DNA of 36,916 nt from Candidatus Omnitrophota bacterium. Lineage in GTDB: Bacteria; Omnitrophota; Gorgyraeia; Gygaellales; Profunditerraquicolaceae. Position numbers and translations under genes: made by a program. The notes under the pieces were generated by a model. The model made no database searches, was not told the DNA's origin, and saw only the letters and a program-made list of their open reading frames with translations. The stretch lies in contig JAPLLR010000026.1 in the NCBI GenBank assembly GCA_026387455.1, positions 1 through 36,916 of the forward strand, in the 5' to 3' direction. Positions 1 through 7,723 of this stretch are shown here, in pieces (within the stretch, counting starts at the first letter, position 1; the number at the start of each line of letters is the position of its first letter).

Positions 1-474
1 ATGCGTTTAACAGGTATGTTAATTGCGTTGATTTCCGTTGTTTTCTTGTCCGGCTGCGTCACCACCAGCAAATATAAAACCGATATGGACCGTCTGCAGA
101 CAAGGATTGATGACCTGGAGACTAACCTTAAGCAGCAGGAAAGCGACAAGGTAGCACTCAAAGAAAGCCAGCAGCAGATTGAGGCAGCGCTAAAGCAGCA
201 GTCTGAAGAATTGGAGAACGCCAAGAAGAAATTCAGCTCTATGGGCAGGAGAAGGTCTCAGGGTGGGTCATCCGAGTTAAGGATGCCTACAGCCAAAGAA
301 ATCCAGGCGACTCTTAAGAGTTCCGGATTTTACGCAGGCGAGATTGACGGTGTCATCGGCTCCGGAACCAAAGAGGCAATACGCAAGTTCCAGGAGGCGA
401 ACCAGCTTACTCCCGATGGCGTAGTAGGAAGCAAGACCTGGGCGTTATTAGAGAAGTATCTGGAAGAGAAATAA
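1..474 (+). CDS. Lipoprotein with coiled coil and C-terminal peptidoglycan-binding domain
   Basis: This is a 157-residue protein. The first 19 residues form a signal peptide ending in a lipobox (LSGC), so Cys19 should be lipidated and the protein anchored to a membrane. Residues about 25-80 are rich in Q, E and K and look like a coiled coil. Residues about 97-155 match a PG_binding_1 domain, with the typical pattern FYAGEIDGVIGSGT, then AIRKFQ and DGVVG. A structural role tying the outer membrane to the cell wall is likely. The ATG is the first base of the window; the signal peptide starting there supports it, but an upstream start cannot be excluded. The HAD gene follows after 6 bp, so the two may be co-transcribed. 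Confidence 0.8.
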   Translation: MRLTGMLIALISVVFLSGCVTTSKYKTDMDRLQTRIDDLETNLKQQESDKVALKESQQQIEAALKQQSEELENAKKKFSSMGRRRSQGGSSELRMPTAKEIQATLKSSGFYAGEIDGVIGSGTKEAIRKFQEANQLTPDGVVGSKTWALLEKYLEEK

Positions 475-480
475 TCTCGA

Positions 481-1167
481 ATGTTCGGGAAAATAAACAG
501 CTTATCCGATTGTTTGGTATTTTTTGATTTCGACAACACACTGACTCCTTTTGACGTTCTGGATGATATGGTTTTGCGTTTTTCCATGGACGATAACTGG
601 AAGGAGCTGGAGCAACAGTGGCTGGAAGGAAAGATCGGCTCGCGTGAGTGCCTTAAGGGGCAGCTGGAGCGCGTACGCATCTCAAAGCCAGCGCTGCAGA
701 AATATCTAAAAAAGATTAGGATCAGCCCCGTATTCAAGAAGATTATCCCCCTACTTAAGAAGTACCAGGCCGGGCCGGTGATCTTAAGTGACAATTTCTA
801 CTTTATAATCGATGCTATTCTGCGCAACAACGGGATAAAAGGCATCGAGATTTGCGCCAACGACCTTCGGTTTAATAAAGATAGGCTTACTCTGTCCTTT
901 CCCCACACCAATTCCAGCTGTTGGAAGTGCGCCCACTGTAAAACGAAGAACTTATCAAACGCTAGGTTCAATAGTAAAATAAAAATATATATCGGGGACG
1001 GGTTTTCCGATATTTGCCCCGCGGAAAAGGCGGATATAGTCTTTGCCAAAGGTAATCTTTTACGCCATTTCCGAGCAAAGGACCTGCCGTATAAGAGGCT
1101 TAATGACATGAGGCAGGTATATACTTTTTTAAAAGGAATAGATATTGCAGAATCAATTAACCGCTAG
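481..1167 (+). CDS. HAD-superfamily phosphatase (MtnX/SerB-like)
   Basis: This 228-residue protein has the HAD motifs in order. Motif I is FDFDNTLT, with nucleophile Asp16 and acid/base Asp18. Motif II is the Ser103 in VILSDN. Motif IV is GDGFSD, with Asp173 and Asp177. The four-helix cap expected of the HAD-IB class lies between motifs I and II. A CxxCxxC triad (Cys147, Cys150, Cys153) sits before motif IV, where MtnX-like phosphatases often carry cysteines. The family includes phosphoserine phosphatase and the methionine-salvage phosphatase MtnX; the substrate cannot be read from sequence. No other methionine-salvage gene is nearby, so a general small-molecule phosphatase is equally possible. 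Confidence 0.75.
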   Translation: MFGKINSLSDCLVFFDFDNTLTPFDVLDDMVLRFSMDDNWKELEQQWLEGKIGSRECLKGQLERVRISKPALQKYLKKIRISPVFKKIIPLLKKYQAGPVILSDNFYFIIDAILRNNGIKGIEICANDLRFNKDRLTLSFPHTNSSCWKCAHCKTKNLSNARFNSKIKIYIGDGFSDICPAEKADIVFAKGNLLRHFRAKDLPYKRLNDMRQVYTFLKGIDIAESINR

Positions 1168-1194
1168 AAAATCATTCTTGCCGTTGAGTTTTTA

Positions 1195-2124
1195 ATGCCA
1201 CTCCATTCCGTTCGTATCTTTAATTTTGACGACAGCCTTCTGCAACAGCATAATCTTATAGAGAGGTTTAAGCCTGAAGTAGTTGAGCTTAAACACCTTG
1301 GCGAGTCCGGGCGTTTGTGGTTGAATGAGCATGACGCCGCAGAGATTCGTTCTGTCTTGGCTAAACATCCTCCTCATGCGCTTAGTTTTCTTGGCTCAGG
1401 AGATTATCATCATACTTCCGCGCTGCTTATCGAGCAGTATACCTTGCCGGTAAGTGTGATTGTTTTTGATAGTCATCCTGATTGGGATATCCTTCCTCCG
1501 CATTTAGGCTGTGGCTCCTGGGTAAGTTATATCCTGCGCATGAAATATGTCAAAGAGGTGATCATTTTCGGACTCTCCACCAATGACATTTCCGCATTTT
1601 GGATACAGACCGCGGACTTAAACAGCTTGCAACAGGAGCGGGTGAGGGTGTATCCTTATGTGCATGAGCCTACGCGGGTATTTTTCAAGCCCCAGCTGCA
1701 GAATCCTTCCATAAAGATCGAGGATAGTTTGTTTTCCAAGATCATACATTGGCAGCAGCTAAAAGGAAAGGATTTGAGAGAATTTATCCCTTCGGTTCTG
1801 GGTAACCTGGTGGTTAAGGACGTGTACGTAAGCATTGATAAGGATTGCCTTAAGGCTCAGGATGCGCTGACTAACTGGGATGAAGGCAAGATGAGCCTGA
1901 GTGAGCTTACCATGATATTACAGTGGATAAAAAAGCACCTTATTATCGCGGCTGCTGATATTACCGGAGAGTATTCCGAGTGCAGAGTGAAGGGCTTGAT
2001 CAAGAATATCTGTTCGCGTTTCGACCATCCGCGCAATTTCAGCGCAAGAGATAAATTCCGTGAATTCATAAATGATACCAACGAGCATGCCAATATCCGC
2101 CTCCTTGAAACGCTGCTACATTAA
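1195..2124 (+). CDS. Arginase-fold (ureohydrolase-like) protein
   Basis: This 309-residue protein carries degenerate but recognisable ureohydrolase metal motifs. GDYHH (residues 69-73) replaces the usual GGDHS, DSHPD (Asp92, His94, Asp96) matches DAHxD, and SIDKD (Asp215, Asp217) matches SxDxD. A binuclear Mn site is therefore plausible. The rest of the protein is unlike biosynthetic arginase or agmatinase, and the DPxxAP segment after SIDKD is replaced by CLKAQDA. The substrate is unknown; any C-N hydrolase or deacetylase-like activity is possible. The ATG lacks a clear ribosome-binding site. It lies 27 bp after the HAD gene and 81 bp before the KS-like gene, so a link to the lipid cluster is only positional. 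Confidence 0.65.
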   Translation: MPLHSVRIFNFDDSLLQQHNLIERFKPEVVELKHLGESGRLWLNEHDAAEIRSVLAKHPPHALSFLGSGDYHHTSALLIEQYTLPVSVIVFDSHPDWDILPPHLGCGSWVSYILRMKYVKEVIIFGLSTNDISAFWIQTADLNSLQQERVRVYPYVHEPTRVFFKPQLQNPSIKIEDSLFSKIIHWQQLKGKDLREFIPSVLGNLVVKDVYVSIDKDCLKAQDALTNWDEGKMSLSELTMILQWIKKHLIIAAADITGEYSECRVKGLIKNICSRFDHPRNFSARDKFREFINDTNEHANIRLLETLLH

Positions 2125-2130
2125 ATCCTC

Positions 2131-2159
2131 TTGAGATAAGGCGTAATTAGATATATAAT
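2131..2159 (+). promoter_or_regulatory. Predicted sigma70 promoter of the KS/ACP cluster
   Basis: A -35 box TTGAGA (2131-2136) and a perfect -10 box TATAAT (2154-2159) are separated by 17 bp. Transcription would start near 2166, giving a leader of about 40 nt before the KS-like gene at 2206. This is the only strong promoter seen before the five overlapping genes. Confidence 0.6.
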
Positions 2160-2205
2160 GATTCTTTATATTATCTTTTATCTTCATTATAGAAAAGCAT
2201 CGTAA

Positions 2206-3414
2206 ATGCCTGAGAAACGAGTAGTTATCACTGGTTTAGGGATCATAAGTTCTATTAGTATTGGTAGGGAGGGGTTTTGCCGAAGGCTTATTGAAGGTGC
2301 TTCTGGCATAAAGCCGATAACTCTTTTCGATACGTCTATTTATAAGGCTAAGGCCGCCGGTGAGATTTCGGATTTCGTTCCTGAGAACTTTTTGGGCGCA
2401 AAGGGCCTGCGCACTCTTGACCGCAGCACTAAGCTGGTAATTTGCGCGGCAAAGCTTGCTTTGGAAGATGCCGGGCTTGATGTTAGCGATGGCAATTCCC
2501 GCGATATCGGGATAGCAGTGGGCTCGACCATGGGAAGCATTAAAAGCATCAGCGATTTTGATAAAGATGCTTTGCTGGAGGGGCCTCGGTATGTGAATCC
2601 GGCGTTGTTTCCTAACACGGTGATCAATTCTCCGGCGAGCCAGGTTTCTATACGCTTTGCGGTCAAAGGGTTCAATGCAACTATATCTAACGGATATAGC
2701 GCCAGTCTTGATGCGCTTAATTACGCTGCGGAATTTCTTCGCCTCGGTCGGATAAAAGTAGTGTTGGCCGGAGGGGTTGAGGAATTATGTGAGCAGATTT
2801 TCGCTGGGTTCTATCATGCCGGATGTCTTGCGGGATCCAGGGAGGGTAGTTTAGAGCTGAGCTGTCCTTTTGATAAAAGGCGTAGTGGTATTATTTTGGG
2901 CGAAGGTTCAACCATGCTGATAATTGAAGAGTTAGAAGGCGCTAAAAAGCGGGGGGCAAGGATTTTTGGCGAGATCAAAGGTTATACTACTGCTTTTGGC
3001 AAAGATGCCCCGGAGCAGGTGATGAGGCGGGCGATAAAAAGATCCGGGCTTAATTTGCAAGATATAGATTGTATTTTAGCCAGCGCAAATTCCTCGGTTG
3101 ACGGAGATCTTCGCGAGGCTGAGGCTATAAAGGATGTCTTTGCAAAAGATGCGCAAAAAGTGTATATTAGTGCGGTAAAGTCCATGGTCGGAGAGCAGTA
3201 CAGTTGTTCCGGCGCCACTGCCGCGGCCGCAGCCTTGTGCGCGATTGAAAAAGGGGTTATTCCTCCTACGGTCAACTATCAGGAGAAAGACCCGTTGTGT
3301 GAGGTTAGGGTTGTCTTAAGGCCTGAGCAGGCGAAAGTCAGAAATGTTCTGATCAATGCTTTCGGTAAGACCGGCTCCGTCTCCAGTATGGTTATTTCGG
3401 AATTTAAGGAATGA
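2206..3414 (+). CDS. Catalytically degenerate beta-ketoacyl synthase (KS-beta / chain-length-factor-like)
   Basis: This 402-residue protein has the full thiolase fold of FabF-type ketosynthases, but all three catalytic residues are replaced. Aligned by motif to the active KS at 4843-6060, nucleophile Cys is Tyr164 (SNGYSAS in place of TACAAG), the first His is Ser293 (LASANSS for NAHGTGT) and the second His is Glu330 (KSMVGEQ for KSMLGHT). The Lys before that motif is kept (Lys325). Such proteins in type II polyketide and aryl-polyene systems pair with an active KS and set chain length, although classical chain-length factors carry Gln at the Cys position. Its stop overlaps the fabG start (ATGA). 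The role as a heterodimer partner is inferred. Confidence 0.85.
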   Translation: MPEKRVVITGLGIISSISIGREGFCRRLIEGASGIKPITLFDTSIYKAKAAGEISDFVPENFLGAKGLRTLDRSTKLVICAAKLALEDAGLDVSDGNSRDIGIAVGSTMGSIKSISDFDKDALLEGPRYVNPALFPNTVINSPASQVSIRFAVKGFNATISNGYSASLDALNYAAEFLRLGRIKVVLAGGVEELCEQIFAGFYHAGCLAGSREGSLELSCPFDKRRSGIILGEGSTMLIIEELEGAKKRGARIFGEIKGYTTAFGKDAPEQVMRRAIKRSGLNLQDIDCILASANSSVDGDLREAEAIKDVFAKDAQKVYISAVKSMVGEQYSCSGATAAAAALCAIEKGVIPPTVNYQEKDPLCEVRVVLRPEQAKVRNVLINAFGKTGSVSSMVISEFKE

Positions 3415-4157
3415 TATTTAAAGACAAGGTTGCGATAGTCACGGGCGGCACAAGAGGCATTGGCAAGGCCATTGTTTTGATGTTAGTGCGCGAAGGGGCC
3501 AAGGTGGTTTTTACTTACTCTAAAAGCGCGCAAGAGGCTGAGAAGCTTATTGAGGAAACCGGAAAGCTTGGGGCCCAAACCATCGGATTGCAGATAGATG
3601 TGCGGGATTTTGACAAGGCTAAGGAATTGATTGAAAGGGCAAAGACGGCTTTTGGCGGGCTGGATATTTTGGTGAACAACGCCGGCATCACCCGCGATAA
3701 AGCTCTTATGATGATGACCCGCGAGGAGTGGCTTGAAGTAATAGATACAAACTTAAACGGTCTATTTAATGTTACCCGAAACGCTATCGTTACGTTCTTA
3801 AAACAAAAAAGCGGGAATATCGTCAATATCACTTCTGTCAGCGGGATTATCGGTCTGGCGCGTCAGACCAATTACGCTGCTTCCAAAGCCGGTATTATCG
3901 GGTTCACCCGCTCCTTGGCGCGGGAGGTGGCGGCATACGGTATCAGAGTGAATGCGGTGGCCCCGGGATTTATCGAAACGGACATGCTCGCGGGGCTAAA
4001 GAATGAGTTTAAGGCCAAGATGATAGAGCATATTCCTTTATCCAGACTTGGCGAGGTTTGGGATGTTTCGCGGGCGGTAAAGTTTTTGTTGAGTGACGCT
4101 GCCGGTTATATCACCGGACAGGTTCTGGTTGTTGACGGCGGTTTAGCTATCAAATAA
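3411..4157 (+). CDS. fabG: 3-oxoacyl-ACP reductase, FabG-type SDR
   Basis: This 248-residue short-chain dehydrogenase would reduce beta-ketoacyl-ACP with NADPH. The nucleotide-binding motif TGGTRGIG spans residues 11-18, NNAG spans 89-92, and the catalytic Ser142, Tyr155 and Lys159 are present (TSVSG and YAASK). The length is normal for FabG. The ATG overlaps the stop of the KS-like gene by 4 bp, which implies translational coupling. Because it sits between two KS genes and an ACP, it is probably the ketoreductase of this module; it could also serve general fatty-acid synthesis. Confidence 0.9.
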   Translation: MIFKDKVAIVTGGTRGIGKAIVLMLVREGAKVVFTYSKSAQEAEKLIEETGKLGAQTIGLQIDVRDFDKAKELIERAKTAFGGLDILVNNAGITRDKALMMMTREEWLEVIDTNLNGLFNVTRNAIVTFLKQKSGNIVNITSVSGIIGLARQTNYAASKAGIIGFTRSLAREVAAYGIRVNAVAPGFIETDMLAGLKNEFKAKMIEHIPLSRLGEVWDVSRAVKFLLSDAAGYITGQVLVVDGGLAIK

Positions 4158-4173
4158 CTAATATGGAGGGAAG

Positions 4174-4419
4174 ATGCAAGATATAGAAAACGAAATACGC
4201 AATCTTGTAGCGGAGATCATTGAAAAAGATCCATCAGAGATAAAACCGGATTCTCGTTTTGTGGAGGACCTGGGAGTAGATTCCATGATGGCTCTGGAGA
4301 TACTGGCGGGGATCGAGAAGAAATATAAGATCGCCATACCGGAAGAAAAGCTGGCGGAGTTTAAGACTCTTAGTTCGATTGTGGATATAGCCAAAACGTA
4401 TTTATCAAAAAATGCTTAA
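4174..4419 (+). CDS. acpP: Acyl carrier protein
   Basis: This is an 81-residue acidic helical protein. The phosphopantetheine site is Ser37 in GVDSMMAL (the DSL motif, here DSM). Helix 1 and the acidic helix 2 partner surface look normal. It has a good ribosome-binding site (GGAGGGAAG just before the ATG). Its stop overlaps fabZ by 8 bp. It carries the growing chain between the KR, DH and KS enzymes encoded around it. DSM rather than DSL and its place in the cluster suggest a dedicated ACP, but it could also be the general one. Confidence 0.9.
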   Translation: MQDIENEIRNLVAEIIEKDPSEIKPDSRFVEDLGVDSMMALEILAGIEKKYKIAIPEEKLAEFKTLSSIVDIAKTYLSKNA

Positions 4420-4843
4420 TTACGAAGAGATAATAAAAATGCTGCCGCAAAGGTATCCGTTTTTGATGATCGATCGGGTGCTGGAGCTTGAACCGGGCAA
4501 GAAGGTGGTGGCGGTAAAGAATGTGAGCTTTAACGAGGAATACTTTACCGGGCATTTTCCGGGCCAGCCTATTATGCCAGGAGTTTTGATCATAGAAGCG
4601 ATGGCGCAGGCATCCATCGTGCTTTTTTACGGTGAGAATCCTTCGGCTAAGAAGAGAATGAATTATTATCTAGGCTCGGTAAAGGTACGCTTTATACATC
4701 CGGTGCTTCCCGGAGACCAGTTGAAGATAATCGTTGAGCCGATAAAAATCATTTCAGGGGCGGCGATAGTCAAGGCGCAGGCTTTTGTGGAAGAGAAGGA
4801 AGTAGCTGGCGGTGAAATAAGTTTCATAGCCAAAGAAGTTTGA
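4412..4843 (+). CDS. fabZ: 3-hydroxyacyl-ACP dehydratase, FabZ-type
   Basis: This 143-residue hot-dog-fold protein has the FabZ signature: QRYPFLMIDRV near the N-terminus, then GHFPGQPIMPGV with catalytic His48, and IIEAMAQ with Glu62. It would remove water from 3-hydroxyacyl-ACP to give trans-2-enoyl-ACP. The length is typical. It overlaps the ACP gene upstream by 8 bp and the KS downstream by 1 bp. No enoyl reductase is encoded in this module, so double bonds made here may be kept. Confidence 0.9.
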   Translation: MLNYEEIIKMLPQRYPFLMIDRVLELEPGKKVVAVKNVSFNEEYFTGHFPGQPIMPGVLIIEAMAQASIVLFYGENPSAKKRMNYYLGSVKVRFIHPVLPGDQLKIIVEPIKIISGAAIVKAQAFVEEKEVAGGEISFIAKEV

Positions 4844-6060
4844 TGAAACCCGCGCGCGTTGTCATCACAGGCATAGGAGTTGTATCCTCCATCGGTATCG
4901 CAAGGGAGGCTTTCTGGAAGGCGCTTTGCGCCGGAACTTCAGGTATCAGCGAAATATCGGGTTTTGACACTGCAGAGTTTTCCACCCACCTGGGCGGCGA
5001 GATCAAGAATTTTGATCCCGCTCTTTTTTTATCCTCACAAAAAATAAAATCAATGGGCCGGGCTTCCCAGCTGGCTATTGCCGCGGCATCTCTGGCGATC
5101 AGTGATTCTAAAATAAAACTCAATCAGGAAGCTTGTTCAAATATGGGCGTTGCCTTGGGCACGACTATGGGAGAGTCACAGGCTTTTCAGAAAATCAATG
5201 AGGGCTGGATAAAGAGTAAAGATAGAGCGATAGATCCTATGCGCATACAGATATTACCTACGGATAGCCTTTCTAGAAATGTTGCGCAGGAATTTGGTTT
5301 ATGCGGGCCGGCATATGTGATACCTACTGCTTGCGCAGCCGGCAATTATGCTATCGGCTATGCTTTCGACCGTATTCGCTCAGGGGAATCCGGGATGATG
5401 TTGGCAGGAGGGACGGACGCATTCTCGCGTATCGCTTTTATCGGTTTCAACCGATTACTTGCGATAGCTCCGGAAAAGGTGCAGCCTTTTGACAAGTTTA
5501 GGAAAGGGATGATGGTCGGCGAGGGCGCGGGAATAGTGGTGGTTGAGCCGCTGGAGAGCGCCTTAAACAGGGGTGCTGTGATATATGCCGAAATTCTTGG
5601 CTACGGTCTAAGTTGTGACGCGCATCACATGACCGCACCATATTCTGAAGGGATCGCTGAGGCGATTGCCAAGGCTCTTAAAGAAAGCGGTATCAATGCG
5701 CAAGATGTGGATTATTACAACGCCCACGGCACAGGTACGCCTGCAAACGATAAAGAAGAGTGCCTGGCGATAAAGAAAGTTTTTGGAGATAATTATAAGA
5801 AGTTGGCGGTAAGCTCAATTAAATCTATGCTCGGACATACTATGGGTGCCGCTTCCGCTATTGAAGCCATCGCTTGTTCTTTGGCGGTCAAGGATGATGT
5901 AATCCCTCCGACCATTAATTTCCAGACACCTGATCCCGATTGCGATATCGACTGTGTGCCTAATACCTGCCGTCAGCAGGAAGTCATTATCGCCCTCAAT
6001 AATGCTTCAGCCTTTGGCGGCAACAACGCCTGCCTCGTGTTAAAGAAGTTCCTCTCTTAA
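4843..6060 (+). CDS. fabF: Active beta-ketoacyl-ACP synthase, FabF-type (KS-alpha)
   Basis: This 405-residue ketosynthase keeps the whole catalytic set: Cys164 in TACAAG, His295 in NAHGTGTP, Lys327 and His332 in KSMLGHT. It would catalyse decarboxylative condensation of malonyl-ACP with an acyl chain. I chose the ATG at 4843, which overlaps the fabZ stop (TGATG), rather than the TTG one codon earlier. The active-site Cys has the same residue number as the Tyr in the degenerate KS at 2206, and the two genes bracket KR, ACP and DH, as expected for a KS-alpha/KS-beta pair. The 3' end overlaps the convergent gene on the minus strand by 21 bp. Confidence 0.9.
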   Translation: MKPARVVITGIGVVSSIGIAREAFWKALCAGTSGISEISGFDTAEFSTHLGGEIKNFDPALFLSSQKIKSMGRASQLAIAAASLAISDSKIKLNQEACSNMGVALGTTMGESQAFQKINEGWIKSKDRAIDPMRIQILPTDSLSRNVAQEFGLCGPAYVIPTACAAGNYAIGYAFDRIRSGESGMMLAGGTDAFSRIAFIGFNRLLAIAPEKVQPFDKFRKGMMVGEGAGIVVVEPLESALNRGAVIYAEILGYGLSCDAHHMTAPYSEGIAEAIAKALKESGINAQDVDYYNAHGTGTPANDKEECLAIKKVFGDNYKKLAVSSIKSMLGHTMGAASAIEAIACSLAVKDDVIPPTINFQTPDPDCDIDCVPNTCRQQEVIIALNNASAFGGNNACLVLKKFLS

Positions 6061-7212
6061 AACCAAATTATTTTTTTCCAGATTCTTCAAAATGGGATCG
6101 AAGTTTTTAGGTTGGATAAATCTGACTAGCGGCCTGCTGAAAAGTTTAAGAAACGGGTTGAATAACTTTACGTAGATGTATAAAGGTATGAGTTTTGCTC
6201 CCAGGCGCAGCTTGGGATGATAATCGGTGATGCCCAAACAATAGTAGCGTATGCCGTTTTTAATGCACCAGTCAATATTCTCGCAGAAGGTAGTGTAATA
6301 AAGGCTATACATGTGGGATATTGTTTTGTCCATACCGATGACTTTGTCTATCAGTATATTGTCTTTTACCAGGCATAAATTAAAAGCAACAATTTCTTTG
6401 CCGGATCTGGTAATGAAGAAACGCGCTGACTCTGGCATGTTTTTCTGGATGTTACGGAAGAATTCAGGGGTGAGTGTTTCAAAACGCACATCTGATTGTT
6501 CAAAATTGCATGTGTATAATTTATAGAGTTCATTTTGTATGGTGAATATATCAGTGAGGACTTCTGTTTTGAGAGTGGCAAGGGAAGCGGTCTTGCGCAA
6601 TTTGCGGCGTAGGTCTTTGCGGGTGCTGGAGCCAAGGCTCTGGATAAAGTCCTCAAGGTTTTTCGCTTTGATCTCAAGGACGGTGTTGGGGAAATTTTCC
6701 ATGCATAGCAATCCGTTTTGTTCAAGCGCAGAGGCAATGTCTTTTTGTCCTTCAGTTAAGTTATAGAAGAGCATGGCTGAAGCACCTGTTTTGGCGGAAA
6801 ATGAGCAAAGGCCGTTTATCGCTTCTCTCATGACCTCGTTTATTAACTCATCGCTAGGTATGCCTATGCGTAATTTCTCAGTCAGTGGGTTTCCTACGAA
6901 GATTATCTTTGTCCACAGAAAGCGGCGCCAGAACTTTTGCACAAAGAAAATTAATTTCTGCAACGGGCCCTGGATGATGGTGGCGAAGGAAAAATCGTTG
7001 ATGAAGAAGGGGATGATGGCGCAGAGCAAGCCGTTTCTTTTGATTAGCGCGTAGTGAAAAGAGAACTCTTTGATCCCGGATTGCTCGATAGTTTTGTGAA
7101 AGCCCCAGCCCTCGATGCAGTCAGGGTCGAAAAGCCTGTCCCAGTCGCTTTTGGGGATATTGTCGATAGTGTCGGTGATAGAAAAAATGAGTTTGCCGTC
7201 GTCTTGGCGCAT
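6040..7212 (-). CDS. GNAT/FemAB-like N-acyltransferase (BioF2-like domain)
   Basis: This 390-residue protein has two halves typical of FemAB/GNAT-fold acyltransferases. The C-terminal half contains the characteristic basic helix STRKDLRRKLRK, then a segment ARFFITRSGKEIVAFNL and the YYCLG strand. Family members transfer an acyl or aminoacyl group to an amine, for example in cell-wall or exopolysaccharide synthesis. It faces the KS genes and overlaps the active KS by 21 bp at the 3' end. A promoter lies directly before its ATG. I infer it may acylate an amine with the product of the KS module; the substrate is unknown. Confidence 0.65.
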   Translation of the reverse strand: MRQDDGKLIFSITDTIDNIPKSDWDRLFDPDCIEGWGFHKTIEQSGIKEFSFHYALIKRNGLLCAIIPFFINDFSFATIIQGPLQKLIFFVQKFWRRFLWTKIIFVGNPLTEKLRIGIPSDELINEVMREAINGLCSFSAKTGASAMLFYNLTEGQKDIASALEQNGLLCMENFPNTVLEIKAKNLEDFIQSLGSSTRKDLRRKLRKTASLATLKTEVLTDIFTIQNELYKLYTCNFEQSDVRFETLTPEFFRNIQKNMPESARFFITRSGKEIVAFNLCLVKDNILIDKVIGMDKTISHMYSLYYTTFCENIDWCIKNGIRYYCLGITDYHPKLRLGAKLIPLYIYVKLFNPFLKLFSRPLVRFIQPKNFDPILKNLEKNNLVLREELL

Positions 7213-7219
7213 AAGCGCT

Positions 7220-7247
7220 AGTATAGCAAAAACTCACCTCCAGACAA
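7220..7247 (-). promoter_or_regulatory. Predicted promoter of the GNAT-like gene, leaderless arrangement
   Basis: On the minus strand, -35 TTGTCT (7242-7247) and -10 TATACT (7220-7225) are 16 bp apart. The -10 box ends only 7 nt before the ATG at 7212 and no Shine-Dalgarno sequence is present, so the mRNA should start at or next to the ATG. The -35 box lies inside the left 19-bp direct repeat. Confidence 0.55.
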
Positions 7248-7259
7248 ACAAAAGTTTAC
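7241..7259 (+). repeat. Left 19-bp direct repeat flanking the repeat pair
   Basis: CAGACAAACAAAAGTTTAC recurs at 7672-7690 with one mismatch. The two copies bracket the head-to-head elements at 7261-7423 and 7464-7631. Each copy also supplies a -35 box to the gene on its own side. Confidence 0.75.
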
Positions 7260-7260
7260 T

Positions 7261-7423
7261 TTTAGCGTCTGCCTTGTTCTGTTTCTCGCGGGGGCGCTCG
7301 TTTTGCCCCAGCGTGGCAAAACTTCGCTCGGCCTGCGGACCTCGCCTGCACGCCGAAGGCGGGCGCCGTGCCCGCTCGGTCCTCGGACGCCCCGCTCGAA
7401 ATCAGTCCAAGTCGGCCGCTAAA
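7261..7423 (+). repeat. Structured intergenic repeat, copy A (forward)
   Basis: This is a 163-bp GC-rich foldback element. Outer arms TTTAGCG (7261-7267) and CGCTAAA (7417-7423) pair. Inside them GCGGGG pairs with CCCCGC, and GGACC pairs with GGTCC. An 8-bp side hairpin GTTTTGCC/GGCAAAAC (7300-7307, 7315-7322) encloses the loop CCAGCGT. A second small hairpin holds CGCC/GGCG near 7351-7362. The same architecture recurs in copies B-E with different stem sequences. No gene is supported here: reading frames across it are by-products of GC-rich sequence. Confidence 0.85.
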
Positions 7424-7437
7424 CTAAATATTAGTTT
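7421..7437. repeat. Small palindrome joining copies A and B
   Basis: AAACTAA-ATA-TTAGTTT is a perfect 7-bp inverted repeat at the junction of two oppositely oriented elements. It overlaps the last three bases of copy A. Confidence 0.7.
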
Positions 7438-7463
7438 TAAGCAGATAGATATAGTTCTTCAGT

Positions 7464-7631
7464 TGGCGAGAGATTTGGCTTGGTTTCGAGCAGGGCATGG
7501 AAGCCCCGAGCGGGCATGGTTCGCCCGCTATTACATGCCAGGCGAGAGCGAGGGGCTGGAAATGAGCGTAGGTGCGGCACGCTGGGCCGCACCAAGCGTC
7601 CCTGCGAGAAACAAGACAAGCCGACCAGCCA
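7464..7631 (-). repeat. Structured intergenic repeat, copy B (inverted)
   Basis: This is the same element family read from the minus strand. GGCTTG/CAAGCC, GTTTC/GAAAC, GCAGGG/CCCTGC and AGCCCC/GGGGCT pair as in copy C. The side hairpin is GGTGCGGC/GCCGCACC (7571-7578, 7586-7593), which on the minus strand encloses CCAGCGT. The second side hairpin has a different sequence from A, C and E (GGCATG/CATGCC or AGCGGGC/GCCCGCT). With copy A it makes a head-to-head pair about 370 bp long. Confidence 0.85.
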
Positions 7632-7671
7632 TGAGGTTTGGCGAAAAGTCTTAAGCGACGGATTCGTTTTG

Positions 7672-7690
7672 CAGACAAACAAGAGTTTAC
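7672..7690 (+). repeat. Right 19-bp direct repeat flanking the repeat pair
   Basis: CAGACAAACAAGAGTTTAC differs from the copy at 7241-7259 at one base. Its TTTAC end forms part of the -35 box of the esterase gene. Confidence 0.75.
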
Positions 7691-7713
7691 CTAAAATAAT
7701 TTTGTGTTATAAT
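7686..7713 (+). promoter_or_regulatory. Predicted promoter of the esterase gene, leaderless arrangement
   Basis: TTTACC (7686-7691) and a perfect TATAAT (7708-7713) are 16 bp apart. The -10 box ends 10 nt before the ATG at 7724. No Shine-Dalgarno sequence fits in that gap, so translation probably starts on a leaderless or nearly leaderless mRNA. Confidence 0.6.
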
Positions 7714-7723
7714 AGAGCCCATT

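Noticed and set aside
4840-4842. TTG start for the active KS
   Set aside because: ATG one codon later overlaps the fabZ stop and starts the conserved N-terminus.
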